64,000 bases of DNA, from contig NC_046681.1 of the NCBI RefSeq assembly GCF_009870125.1, positions 11,917,001 to 11,981,000 on the forward strand, written 5' to 3'. Shown one piece after another: positions 37,001 to 49,850 of this stretch. The position numbers and the translations under genes were made by a program. Position 1 is the first letter of the stretch, and every line of letters starts with the position of its first letter. The notes below the pieces were generated by a model that saw only the letters and a list, made by a program, of their open reading frames with translations, had not been told where the DNA came from and did no database searches. Source of the DNA: Drosophila pseudoobscura (Eukaryota > Arthropoda > Insecta > Diptera > Drosophilidae).

Positions 37001-40000
37001 CTGCCCGACTCCTGCCGTTCCTTGCCGATGATGGGAGGGGGGGCAGGGCAAGTCCCTGCTCCATTCCATTATCGCATTGATGTTAGCTCCGAAAAGTCAA
37101 GATTTGTGCGCATTAATGGCTACGATTGAATTTTCAATATCTCAGGCACGTGACTGTCGCGGCCGCATCGATTTCATTGAAACCTGACGTGCTCAACATG
37201 TTTAATTGCTTCGCAGGGGAAAGGAAACGATGATACTGATGGTACTGAGGAATGCCACTGTGGACTGCGGGGAATGCGGGGCCGTATTTAAAGCGCATAA
37301 AAGTCGCGGTAGATACGTTTTTCCGGCTAGCAGGATGGAGGATGTACGCGGATATGTGTAGTCACCAATCTGTTGGCCATAAATTCACACTGCAATAACA
37401 GAGACAGAGTCAGAGATGGAGACGGAGGGGGGGGGAGGCGGAGACCGAGACGGAGCGCGTTGAGATTCGTTCATAAATGATAAAAAAAACAAAGTGCTGA
37501 AAATCGGAACGATGTACGACTTTCGAGATACTCTGAGGAAACAAAGTGTGATTGCAGATTGGTGGAGATACTCGTATTTCATACGGCGAAGACATGTGCA
37601 ATTGATTGGTTTCTTTATTCCTTAAGGAATTCAACGATTCCTCAATGTTTAGAGGGAGTTTTGAGGTGGAAAACCGAAGATTTCCTGAGATTAAGAGGGA
37701 CTTAAGGACCTTTGAAGAAGAACTTTTAATGGGAATAGTTCTTTAAAGGCTTTCTTTTGATTATTTGATCATATTATAGTTCTTGAAATATCTGTGATGA
37801 AGTTTCTTATAAGAGTGCTTACCATTAGTCACAAAAACCATTGAAGAATTATCAAAGAAGGTACTGAAAGGGTTACCCAAAAGTCATTGGATATAAAAGG
37901 ATCCCTGCTCTGGGTTGTAGGACATTGAAATGTTTAGGAATGTCATCCGCCTTTCTTTCTTAACAAAAACGAATCATTAAAGATGTTTACAAGACGATTG
38001 AAAGGTCTCCTTCTCAGATAAATGCCAATATTTATGCCATGGGATATTGCTTTCGTATTGTCCAGTTTCCTGGCATTTTGTTACATCATCTGTGACCAAA
38101 TCATATTGGCCATTTCCCTGAAACACCATACACCATGCAGCATGTATGGGGGAGCCATGGGCCGTCCAGGGATGGGCCTGGTGTGGGCACATCATACGTT
38201 AGGCGGGAGATTAATAGCCGCACTGAGTGCTTGGCACCTATCAAATTCAATCAGAGGCATTCATCAATTTTCAATTTGGCATTTCGACGAAGGCCACTGG
38301 AAACAGGGCAAAAGGGAAGAAGGCACACCAAGTGCCTGAAGAAGGAGAAGAGCGGCATGGCGCGGGGGGGGAAAACTACAAAAAAACAGGAAGTTCGCTT
38401 TGGCGACTTGGGTTCAATTTCTCTATAGCTGTAGCTCTCGGGCTCGGGCTCTGGCCCAGGCTCTGGCTCTGGCTCTTGGTGTCGGTATCGAGGGCAGACA
38501 TCAAAAGCGAACGAACCCAAAGAGGCAGGCGCCAAAGGAGCAACAGCAACAGCAAAAAGTGCAGAGAAATATGAAAAATCGTCATTGACCGCAGAATAAA
38601 CACACACACACAGATACACACAGATACAAACCCAGACCAACACCAACACCAACAGAGAGTGTCTGTGAAAATTGATTCAATGTCATAAATTAGATTTGAA
38701 ATACTGAAAAGCTTTTGCCAAGGCTCTCTCTCTCTCTTTCTCTCTCTGTCTCTACACTTTTCCGAGAGCGGCCATAAAAATGTGTGAGGGGGGAAATTTG
38801 TTTTAGTTGCTCGACATTTTTGCACGCTCATTCGCACGGTGGGGCGGCGTACAGGGCAATGAAGCACCGCAAAATAAAGTAAATTATATTTACGTGTACT
38901 TTGCATAGCAATTGCGATGTGATTTGATTCTTTTTCATCCAATCCCAGTGCCAGTTCCAGTGCCAGTCCTCTCCCTTGTGCTTTGGTCCCTTTTTTTAGA
39001 GGCTGTCCCACACGGCGTATGCGCAACATTTTTGTTTGCACTGCATTAACAATATACCAGAAATATACCATTCGACGGAGCACAGAGTGGTGGCTGGGGC
39101 ACCCGACGCGTGCCTTATAAATGATGTACAATCAATTAATTTGCGGCCTGTTTACAAAGCAACTTAGAGCTCAGTGCATTGTGGGGAGGGGCAGGGCATA
39201 TATAATGGATCGCCTGGCGGTGGGTTGGAGGGGAAGCAATAACAAACACAAAAGTAGCCTTCAAAAAATTATGCGCAATTTGGCAGCAAATGTTGACGGC
39301 ATTTATCACACTTGATAGGCAAAGTGTTTTGGTTAATGATGCCCTGTCGCCCAACATTACGCGCACAGCAATTTATTCTGTCGGTTTTTGGTTCTGCGAA
39401 TCGATGGGACTGTCAAGTGAATAAATGACTGCCAGAGAAGCCACAGAAATTGGAACGGAAAATGTGCTCACTTTTGCTTCGGGGAATCAAAGAATTTTAT
39501 GACATTTTTCAGACTAATTGAAAGGGGATTGAAAGCGAGAAGAACCCCCTATAGATTATTCCAATCTATTTAATTACTTGATCATTTGTAGAAGTTAATT
39601 CTGGGGAATGATTCATGGAGCATCAATCATCAAATCATCGAATCATTTCTAATCAAAATATTAAGATTTGAAGAACCAGAAGAAAGAGAAGATAGCAGAG
39701 AAAAACGAGTTATAGGGGACCTTCGCTTTGGACCCACATCCCACCCATCTACATATTTCCACCTACCCCCCTCCCCGCACTGGGCTCTGCTCTGCTCTGC
39801 TCTCCTGCCATCACATAACCCCAACGGTTTTATGACTGCAGTAACTTTGCGCCATAAAATAGGATTTCCTACTGAGCCTATTCACAACTTTTCGCATTAG
39901 ACTTAAGCGCAAAGCTCGCTGGCAGTTCGCTCCTCGGTGGCCTTTCCCCCTTTTCCCCTTTCGTTGTTGTTTTTTTTCTTTCTTCTTTTATTTCGGGCAT

Positions 40001-43000
40001 CGCGAGCAGCACCCCAGAACTCTGGGGCAATAAAAAACCTATACACATGTGAAATGTGGAAATGCTGGCGGGATTTATAGATGGCGACGCCTTTCTCCGG
40101 AGGACTGTGTGTGTGTTTGTGTGTGTTTGTTTGCAGTGGCTCTCCTTTTTTTCTTCCATTTTTAATAACCAGACAGACAAACCAACAAAGCCAAAAAACC
40201 AACAGACAAAACTCAGTGGCGTTCATCAGCTTTGTGGTTTTTCAAATAATAAAAAGAAAACATACACACACACACACACACCCGCACACACATTTATTTA
40301 AGAAATATTATTTGAAGTGTGCCCGGAAATTGTTACACTAAGCAGCAGGGAAAACAGAATTATATAGAAGGATAATATCTATTAAAATGCAGAATTTGGT
40401 GCCAAAAGCCAGAAAGAACAAAACAAGATCCTTTTGGCTCTTTGAACATCTGGCTTACACTTTTCATTGCATACTTTTTGGGGCACACAAGCAGAACGCT
40501 TCGACAGCTTTGTAATTAAATACATAGTGCCAAAAATCATAGGAATTAGCAAGCCATTTGGGAACCATTCTAAAGCCAATGAAATAATGTGAAAATATAT
40601 TATAAAATAATTTGCCATTTCGGCATTCCGTCAGTGCCCAAATGATACCATAATTTCCATGAATAATAATTTGTAATGCAACATTTTGCAACAAACAATA
40701 AATAATAGATTTGCATGAATAATATTCTATGGCTGTTCTAATTTCAATTTCCCTATTTAATTCTTTTCCCCCCCGTTTTGTAGGGCAGTGCAGCAGCCAC
40801 TTAGGATTTACCTTCGCAGCCCACACTCGCAAACATTTATGGCCGCACCGGAGGCAAACAACAAAGGCATTTTAATTAAATTAAATTCGTGCGAAAACAA
40901 TTTGAAGAAGAAATATATTTATATTTTACGAGCGTGCCCTGCGAAAAACGGGGCAAATAAAAAGTCCGAGCAGCAGGAACGTGTTGCGACCAGCAAATTG
41001 AGCAGAAGACCAGACCGGTAAGGAAATCAAAGGCTTTAACCCTTTAACCAGATATCCGTTAAAACATTACCAACCAGCAAACACCAGGATGGAGTCCAAA
41101 GAAGGGAGGAGGGGCAAGGGTAGGCTGGCAGGAAGGCAGGCAGGCAGGCAAATAAATCAATTCTGATAATATCGTGCGTGTGTGGCTCCCCCTTGGCCCG
41201 ACTTATAATAAAAATGCTTTATATGTTTTGATGGCAGCGACGGCGGCGGCCTTCAAGAAAATCCCAATAAATTGAAAAACAAAATCATTCAATTCAATGG
41301 CAGCAAATCAGGCGAGTAGGCACATCTAAAGAAGGGTTTGCGGGTAGCAGGGGACCGGGAATTGGTCGGAAATTGGGCGTGGAACAAATAAGACATCAAC
41401 ATCAGTGTTGGTTTCTTACGTCGAGTATGTGTTTGAGGGATTGGAAGGGGTTGTACGATAGGTCTACCAAGGAGAAAGGGATTTCCAAGGATGGCAGGAT
41501 AAACATTTTCAATTGGATTAGAATATGCAAAATGTCGACTTTAGATGTCTTAAATTTTAGAGTGAAATTTCTAGAAATATTTTGAAAATATATAAATAAA
41601 TGAGAGAATATTTTCCATTAAAAATATTTGAAATTTAAACAAAAACTCGACAACCAATTAAGTTTGGATTAATATCACTAGGTTCTATTAAAAATCGGAA
41701 TTTGAATGGGAATGTTTAGCACAGATAAAGCTATTCTCTTTCCACATATATCCGTTAATGATTGGAGGGTACTATCCTTAAAATTTAAGGCTTTTTTTTG
41801 GGTTTTAAGCCCCATAACATAATTAATCTTTGAAAGAAAAAGAATCGCTGACAGCTGTGTCCACAACTGGACAAAGACCTAATGTATCTTATATCCCGGA
41901 AATCCCACAGAAATGAGTTAAGTACTCATCGAAAAACCATACAACATTAATAAACATATTAAATTCTGGCATTCCAGAATGAAATAATAAACCATTTGGC
42001 AATTGGTTCACGATGGAAATTTATGTGTCGAATGCAGACAATTTAATTTGTGGTCCACCAGCTGCCAAATGACGAATGAATTTATACAGTACCCCTGAAG
42101 TACACCCCTTTCTTGCATATTGCGCAGTCCTTAAATTAATGATAAAATTTCAGGTCTAAAATTTACAACAGGTTGTTGAAAACTTGTTCCACCTTTTTAT
42201 CATCAGAGGCCGTCGACGCTGTAATGAGAGGTGGAACTCATAAATTAAAGCCAAATTGCAAAAGATGCTGGCGGCTGTCACAGTTTTGACCTTCACAGAC
42301 GACTCCTCTTCCCGCCCCCTGTCTCCTGTCTTCTCTCTAAGTTTTAATTTAGTTTTAAGCCTCCGCAGAAGCAACCCCCACCCCCCCCCCCCCTCCACAG
42401 ATGCAAAGGTCACTGTTGTTGCTGCTTCTTCGGGTGCTGTTCTTGTTGTTGTTTTTGTTGTTTGAGGAAGTTTTCAAAGTTTTCCATAAAGTTAAGTGCC
42501 GAACATTTTCGGCGCTGTGCTGTCGAAAACAACAAAGAAACTAATTGACTTGGATTAACGCTTTCCCTGTCTGCGGGTCGATGGATGGACGGACGGATGG
42601 ACGGTTTCTCGGCGGCGGGGGGTGGGCGGGATGTGTGTGTGGATGGGCTCCCGTTTTTCACCCATAAATCTCTCGGTGCAAACTTTGGACACGAGACACC
42701 ATTACCGTCTCAAGGTTGTCGCGATGGGCGTGGCATGGGGCGAAAGTTTAGCTTGTTGGCCTTGTTTGCCAGTAGTTTCCCCCGAAAATATATATAGCGC
42801 ATACGCCATGTGTGTGTGCCTGAGGTCGAAATTGCCGCGATTGTAGCGATTGAGGAGCGAAAACTGAGATGGTGACCCAAGACTGCGCTTTAACTGAGAC
42901 TCAAAGAAAAATCAATAGGCAAACGAGCTCACTGGCCACGCCCACAGCCCGGCAAATGGTTGGGTAACGCCCTCCCCGCCCAGGAGGGGGCAATGGCTGT

Positions 43001-46000
43001 GTGTCTTCCGCTGAGATTCCAGCAAACGTTGGCAAAAATTTATTGTGTGTGAAAATGTGTTGACTTCACTCAAAAGTTGCTCGCTCGCCCCGATTCCAAC
43101 TGGGATTTATGTATATATCCTTTGCTCTCCCACACTCTATCCACACTCTCCCTCTCCCTCTCTCTCTCGCTGGTCCTGTTGTTTGGTCAAGATATCGTGC
43201 GTATCGTTTTTATGTGGTGGGGTCCATCCTCTCGGTACACACTGCATTCGCATTTTCCGTCAGATTTATTGCCCGCCTTTGATGTACTTACTTACTCCTT
43301 CGAATGTCCCCTGAGTTGCCAGAGTTTTCCCAAGGAAAATGGAAAATTCTTAAAGCAGAGAGAGGTGCGGATAAGGCCCTTGCCTTGCTCGTATTTCGTC
43401 AGCGATTATTTCGCCGAAATGAATGATGGAAATAATGGAAAACTTGAGCTGGGAAAACTGTCGCCCCGACGGCTATTAAAAATCACTTTGAGCATTCGGG
43501 CGCATGGCAACAATTCACTCATGGCCAAAAAAAATTATGATAAATTGTAGTTTAATCTGTGGAAAATTATGCAAATGCTAAAAAATGGAGCCATACCGAG
43601 AAACCGACTGTGGCATGCACTTTTCTCAGGAAGGCTGCTTTCCTCTCCGAAGCTAGAACTTTCTTCTGTTTCATTCAGCGCAAATACCCTGCCACCAATG
43701 GAGGGTACATTGAACCCACAAAAAAGCGGGGTAAATGTCAGAACCAACCCGAGGAAAAACAAAAAAAATATATATATATATAAAATAGAAATGTGGAAAA
43801 TGTCAGCGGCCTGTAGGAAAAAGGGTTGCCCCCAGAGACAGGGCTGGCAACCATTATTTTAGCATTTCATTTATCATTCTCCGAATTGATGTAAATGTAA
43901 TGAAAATTGGATTATGCCGTAATCATTGGGCCCGTACTCTGGTCCGTCCGTTAACCCTATTTATAATTATTTTCACTACCAGAAAAAAACAACACAATTT
44001 AAAGCCCGTCAACGTTAGCTGTCCGCGATGTTTGTTTCTTTTTTTTTTTTGGGGGGGAAAATCTTAAAGGGAAGGTAACATATTTTGTTGATTTATGGGC
44101 AGAACCCAACAAGGCGCTGTCGTCGCGGTCTGTCAATAAATCACGCCTTCCACCCACACCCAAAGGACTAAGGACTCGAACGAGCACAAAAACCGAATGG
44201 GTCTGGTGCTGGGGCTGGGGCTGGGGGCGCGAATCTAATTGTAAAGTTTTCCAAAGTGGGACAAGAATTAGTAAACTCCGACAAGCCGCGGCGTCATTAT
44301 CAGCGCCACGGGGCTGCCAAAAACAGAACCAGAATCAGAATCAGACCCAAAACCAGAAGTAGAAGCAGTACCCAGGGCGGCGGCTCTCCATGAACAACCG
44401 CGCGACCTGACCACGATATGCCGAAACCACAATCCCCTTTTCCATCAACCGATACCCACCCCGGTTGGGCTGTCCACCACACTCACTCGCAAACAGGCGC
44501 CATCCGTACCACATTCTCGGAAAACACATTCCACGCCCACGCCCACGCCTACACTTTCACTTTCAGCTTTCTTCGGCGCTTTGGTCCCCTGGGCCTGAGC
44601 CTGGGCCTGGGCCTGGTCCTGGGCTCCGGCTTGCGTTCCTTTGCCGACTTTTGGCCCAATTTTAAAGCCATAAATTGGATGGCTTTTTGAGCGTTTAAAG
44701 TGTGCCCGGCAATGTCGAATATTTGATATAACAATTATATAAATGCCGTATGCCTTATGCATCAGTAGACACGCCAAAGTCGAAGCCAGGGCCATGCCAG
44801 GCGTCGAGGGGAGGGGAGCGGCGCAAGCAGTCAAGGCTCAAAGGCAGAGGCAGTCGCCCTTCTTAGTCTCGGTCTCAAGGAGAGATAATAGCTGCGGGCC
44901 AAAGAAAAACATTGCCAATTCCTTTCGAAAATTTTTATTATGTCTTATAAGTCCATCAATGGCAGGGCATGGGGCGTGGGGTGTGCCACAGTTCAGGGCT
45001 GGGCGATTATCGATAGGGAATGTTTTTATAAAGCTGTACAAATGCTGATCGCCTACAAAACCTTGGTAAAAGGGGCCCTTTGGGGCCAGAGGGGTTTAGG
45101 TGTTCTGAATCGTGTTGATTATTTTTCATAGGTTTTCGATAGGCCTCGATAGTGGCTTTTGCCTGTTCCTTCTCGTTTTGCCATCCCTGACAACGAGGCT
45201 CAGAATGCGTTGGCCGTATCCTTGGCGGCCGCCTGCTAAAAATGCGCAGCACAACAAATCCCCAAATCCCCGCTAGCAAATTTATTTTAATTCACTTTTG
45301 GACGCTGCCTGTCGCTCGTTTTGCGTTTCCGTTCCGTTTCGTTTCTTTTGCCTTTTATTTGGTTTTTGGCAATGCCAATTTCCTGTGCCACTCCAGCTCC
45401 AGCTCCAGCTCCGGCTCCTGCTCGTGCTCCTCCTATGGCCCACGTCTTGGCCTGACACTTGGCGACATTGAAATGAGCACTTTAGGCAAATACGGCCCAG
45501 TGCCCAGGACCCAGGGGCACAGGCCGGTCACTGGGGGATAGCACGGTGGCGAGGGGACAGCAGGGGTGGTGTTGGACAGAGCAAACAACGAACTAAACAC
45601 CAAAAACAGAAGTCGTCACTGTTATCAAATGTATTTTTATGCTCTTTTGATTTTTATGACCGTGGCGGGCGGCAAACAGCAGCCCAAGAGCTGCCCGCAA
45701 TGGCTGTCGCAGGACACTTGATAAGTGGTCTGGGGAATAGACCCAAGAAGGACCTCGTGGCCCCCTCCCCCATGACGATTATGTTGTAGGCCGCTTATAA
45801 CCTCAGGACGGTGCACCGTGGCGGCGGGGGGTGAGGGGGAAATACGAATAGTTTTCCTTCGGCTACGGCTACTTAAAATTAAACAAATTACAGCCACGAA
45901 CGGACGGTGGGAGGGGGGGAATTGTTTATCCGAGTGTTGTCGTCGAATTGTCCTCGCGGCGAGTCCTCGTTGTCAGCGCTGTTTTGTCAGGGGATGGATA

Positions 46001-46416
46001 TACTCGGCTATCTGGCAAATTCATGTTGGCAGGCGCGTGCTGGAATTAAATGTGCCGTGAAATAAATCCAAGGAACGACACAGCCAGAGCCACAGTCAGA
46101 GACTTTTGGCCAAAAACTCGCTGCCTGCCAAATGTCCTTCACAGCGGATGAATCCCTGTCTGTCTCGCTGTCCCTGTGTGTGTCATTAATAGAAACAAAA
46201 AGTGAATTGAATCCGAAACCAAACGAAGTCGGGAGTCGGTCGGGGAATTGCTAACAAGCGGACCACGACCTCGACGACCTCTCCTCCCCGGGGGTGGGAT
46301 CGGAAACAAAAGACGTTGTTCGTACAAGGAAAACAACAATTATGGCCGGACCCCGAACATAACCGCTCTTTAATGGGGATTAAATTTATAGAAAATAATT
46401 CGCCAGGCCAGATGCT

Positions 46417-46447
<31 letters not shown>

Positions 46448-48680
46448 ATGCAGAAATATAATACATTTTAATGCCGAGAAATAATAATCATTGAGAAAAC
46501 AACATTGATCTGCCCTCGGGAGGGATTGTTTCAATGGGACATTAGCCGAGCGGACCTTTTGGATTGGCGAGGACGGAGACGGGGACGGACACGGGGATTT
46601 GACATGCCATACTCCCTCGTAAAGGTTAACTAAGAAGCGCCCCTGGGGGTATTGGATTGGAGAAGAGCAATCTGCTCGGAAATGCCCATAATTTCATTCA
46701 TTTCCAATTCAATAGAAATTATCAAAGCATTTTAGTGCCTTTACACGTTTACCTTTCTGTTATCTAGTCGTTGGAGTTAATCTACTGTCAAGTTAAAATT
46801 ATTCTTTCAGATATACAATGCCGAAAGACGACCAATCTGCAGCCGAAAAGGATGTGCCTGCCAACACAAAAGCGGTTCATTAATTGAATGGGGAATTACA
46901 ACAAAGTCAGCGATAAGTTGTCTAGCCAACCACCGGGCGAGCACTCAGCCATTCAGCCACTCAACCACTCAACCACTCGAACAATCAACCACTCAACCTC
47001 CTGTGTACCGTGTCCCGTGTCCTGTGTCGGAGTCCGAGTCGGAGACAAACCGCATTTCTTGGAGCAGGCAGCTGGCCGAAACCCTGGCAACAAAATGGTA
47101 AGGCATTTAGGGCACACAACATTTTCCGACTCGTGCTCGTATCTTTGTGTGTGTGTGTGTGTTTGGGTGTCCTGTCTATCTGTCTGTTTGTGTGTGTGTG
47201 CCTTATTTATCTCAACACAAAGATGACATTTGTGTTGAAACAGGCAAATTAGTATTTATTGCTTTTTGCTGCTGCTGACATATTATTTTATTTGTTTAAT
47301 TAATTCACCAAAAAATGACCACAAAGCAAAATCGTCTCAGATCCTGTTTCTGCCTTGCTTTCTCACTCCGGCTTTGCCTCTGTCTCCTCTGTCTCTCCCT
47401 TTTCGTTTCTCTTTTTCCTTTTCCTTCATTTCTCTGTTATGTCATATGGCATATGGCATTCGTAATAAATAAGCAACAGATAACCGAAAAAGACAATTAA
47501 AGGAGAGGCCCCCAAAAACTTTGGCGCTCGTAAATTTCCGGCCGTAGTTTGAGTTGATTTAATGGCTCTGCTCCCCTCCCTAGACACACACCCACACCCA
47601 CACACACACACACACACACACACATCTCTAGGCACACATAATTAAATCAACTAAATATTTAACGGGCATTTGTCCGAGGGGGGGGCTCTGCTCTCCACCA
47701 TCGTCCACATCGTCCTTCATCCATCGTCTTGGATTTTTATTACATTGCTGCGGCATTAAGTGTGCCGAGAGTTGGTTGTCCTTCCCCCTGCCACCTCCCC
47801 CATAAATTAACAATGGCAAGGACAAAATTATATTAAGTAAATCATGTGGTGATGTTCCATTTGCTCCCCCCCCCCCCCCCCCCTGACTTCGTCTGGGCGT
47901 TCACTTTCGGCTCTGGTTTTGTTTCTCGATAATAATTAAGTGTTGACTGGCTAAAATGCTTTAAGATGGACAGCTGGCATGAAAATTTAATGGGAATACA
48001 AGGACAAGGAAAGTTTCCGAAGGATAACTGGATGTGGCCTAGCGGTTTTATCTTCTTGTGAGAATTTTGTTGGATCTTCTTAAAAGTAATAGTTGTTTGA
48101 GGTAAAACTCCTATACACAAAGGCATTTAATGGCAATCACAAATGGTTGCCTCCACGTTTAACTTTGATTTCGAGTTGTCCGTGACTCAATTTCCAGCAA
48201 AAGTCCATACTTAATTGGTTTTATATCGTAGTCATATACTAACAAACAAATTTTTACTACAATCACACATATTTAACGCTCTTTCGGTCGCTGGTCGGAA
48301 AAAACTGAAGTAAAAATATTTTTAAATTAAAATCCTGTATTTTTGCAGCCCATACTAAATTTTTTCCAATAAGTGAATTTGTTTCGCTTAAAATAATAGC
48401 AAATCCAATATTTTAGAATTTTTAAAACTAGTAATTAATTAATATTTTGTGGCATTAATAAGGGGTAAGGAAAGAATGAGCTTTAGATAACAGTTTAACA
48501 CTGTTGAGATTTCATCAACGATGCAGCCATGCTCCGCCAAAGGAGGTGGCCTTACGGGCAAGGACACCTGCCAAAAAGCCACTTCAAATGTTCGAAAAAA
48601 TCCCTCTTCGTCGGAGGAGAGCACTACAGCTGCACTAAATATCAACCGACTGAGTATCGGGCTTAAATGTCGAGCATCAC
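28001..48680. other. Long gene-free stretch
   Basis: More than 20 kb without a gene I can support. Simple repeats include CA tracts near 30739 and 33508, a TGGGCT array (34853-34877), an AGGC array near 41120, a CA tract (47584-47624) and an 18-base C run (47866-47883). Many TAATTA and TTTAAT clusters and GAGA-like tracts are present, as in Drosophila regulatory introns. Possible exon at 36984-37064 (minus): ATG, 24 codons, GTAAGC donor; unproven. Confidence 0.5.
47866..47883. repeat. Poly-C tract, 18 bases
   Basis: Uninterrupted run of C beside a CA tract at 47584-47624; it may also be a site of assembly length error. Confidence 0.9.
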
Positions 48681-48694
48681 AACGTGCCCGCTCG

Positions 48695-48702
48695 TTTATA
48701 AT
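48695..48702 (+). promoter_or_regulatory. Possible TATA box for the Kazal-like gene
   Basis: TTTATAAT lies 96 bp upstream of the ATG of the Kazal-like gene. Initiation 25-30 bp downstream would give a 5' UTR of about 70 bases. Confidence 0.35.
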
Positions 48703-48797
48703 GCTTTTAAGTGGAAAACAAGCAGATAATTTCCGTATCCAACTTTCCGTAAGTGGAGTACATACACCAGTCTCAAGTGCTAGCTCTCTCCATCAAC

Positions 48798-49121
48798 ATG
48801 AAGTTAATTATCGTTCTCCTCCTAGGTGATTAATAGAGATATTTTTCTACAGTTTAATTCGATTTACTATCGAAGAACCTTGGTCCCGAATTAGCTCCTG
48901 TGAGTCGGGGCATAAAGCACGAGGGTTGTTCGGTGGATTGTCCCACAGACGGATCGATGGACGAAAAGAGGTGTGCCTATGACAAAGTTTGCGGATTTGA
49001 GGCCGAAAACCAATGTCAGCTAAGTGCGGAGATATGCCTGCGGGAATTGAACGGCAGACCCCGTGAGCTCTTTACCATTTTTACTTGTATGCCCTGCAAT
49101 AAATGGATCGACTTTCAATAG
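48798..49121 (+). CDS. Kazal-like secreted peptide
   Basis: Exon 1 is 48798-48825 and exon 2 is 48895-49121, with a 69 bp intron (GTGATT donor, a weak one; ATTAG acceptor; phase 1), giving 84 residues. The start MKLIIVLLLAPVSRG is a short signal peptide. The mature part has eight Cys (21, 25, 36, 42, 50, 57, 74, 77). CP at 25-26, VCG at 41-43 and N-x-C-x-L-x4-C at 48-57 follow the Kazal pattern, so a serine protease inhibitor or a relative that has lost inhibition is likely. Genes of this size and structure are common among Drosophila seminal fluid proteins; expression is inferred. AATAAA at 49160-49165 is a fitting poly-A signal. A broken copy of its 3' end lies at 49529-49621. Reading without the intron would leave no signal peptide. 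Confidence 0.72.
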
Positions 49122-49159
49122 GTTTTATCCAGGCAATTACCGGATACTGTGTGGACACA

Positions 49160-49165
49160 AATAAA
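49160..49165 (+). terminator. Poly-A signal of the Kazal-like gene
   Basis: AATAAA 38 bases after the stop codon, in the expected place for a short fly 3' UTR. Confidence 0.6.
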
Positions 49166-49355
49166 GAACCCTGTAAACGTATGGTAGATACAATTTTTGC
49201 ATGAACAGAATAGATTGATGCCGCATCCGAATGAATCATTAATTATTTATTTCTTAGTAGAAGAAATATATAAATAATATTTACGATAACCACTGACTGG
49301 AGAAGCCACAAATGCCTGAGTGAGGTTCTTTTTCGTTGTCCTGCTGCTTTTCCCC

Positions 49356-49527
49356 ATAGATTTGATGAGGAAACTCGTTCTGCAAAAAACGTAGCATACT
49401 TATTGGGGGCCTTGAAAAATTAAACATCTCCAAAGGGAGTGGATCCATTGGCCATCTCCAAAACCGCAACCAAATGAGAACGAGCATGCTATATGTGGGC
49501 GTCCCACTACTAGGCGTGGCCGCATTT
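49356..49527 (-). pseudogene. Duplicated fragment B (open frame on the minus strand)
   Basis: This segment matches 49672-49850 closely apart from an 8-base deletion and point changes. On the minus strand both translate to a protein-like run with FSRPPISMLR and QNEFPHQIY. In this copy the frame continues to a plausible C-terminus (GICGFSSQWLS, TAA region near 49281), but the deletion shifts the frame upstream. I do not recognise the protein. Confidence 0.5.
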
Positions 49528-49528
49528 T

Positions 49529-49621
49529 CAGCTAAGTGCGGAGATTGTATGTCTGCGGGAACTGAACAACAGACCCCGTCAGCTCTTTACCATTTTCAAT
49601 CGAATACCCTGCAATAAATAG
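49529..49621 (+). pseudogene. Partial duplicate of the Kazal-like gene 3' end
   Basis: It matches the exon 2 region starting at 49017 of the Kazal-like gene: QLSAEI, LRELN, RPR, LFTIF and PCNK are shared. It has an inserted Val codon, loses the Cys74 position (TC replaced by NR) and stops at TAG where the parent has Trp80. No signal peptide or upstream Cys is present. It is a 31-codon relic, or a spliced-on exon if the TTTTCAG at 49524-49530 acts as an acceptor. Confidence 0.7.
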
Positions 49622-49671
49622 TTCGAATTTGTTATTGGTTTTATCAACTAGCGCGCTGCAGCTTTCTATGA

Positions 49672-49850
49672 ATAGATTTGATGAGGAAACTCGTTCTGCA
49701 ACAAACGTAGCATACTTATTGGGGGCCTTGAAAAATGAAACATCTCTAAAGACGATGGATCATTCGTTCCTCTGGCCATCTCCAAAATCGCAACCAAGTG
49801 AAAACGAGCATGTTATATGTGGGCGTCCCAGTGCTGGGCGTGGCCGCATT
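49672..49850 (-). pseudogene. Duplicated fragment B', second copy
   Basis: Second copy of the fragment at 49356-49527, offset by about 316 bp. On the minus strand its frame is open from LEMARGTNDPSS through FSRPPISMLRLLQNEFPHQIY, then ends at TAG just where the two copies cease to match. The order Kazal end, B, Kazal end copy, B' points to a tandem duplication followed by deletions. Confidence 0.5.

Noticed and set aside
36984..37064. Possible first exon MEQGLALPPLPSS with GTAAGC donor on the minus strand
   Set aside because: Good donor but no partner exon or conserved pattern visible; noted only as a possibility.
38376..39131. 251-codon minus frame
   Set aside because: Built from CA, CT and GA tracts and Glu/Pro repeats; no gene structure.
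40464..40832. 122-codon minus frame with hydrophobic stretches
   Set aside because: AT-rich composition, no introns, no family likeness; expected by chance in DNA of this base content.
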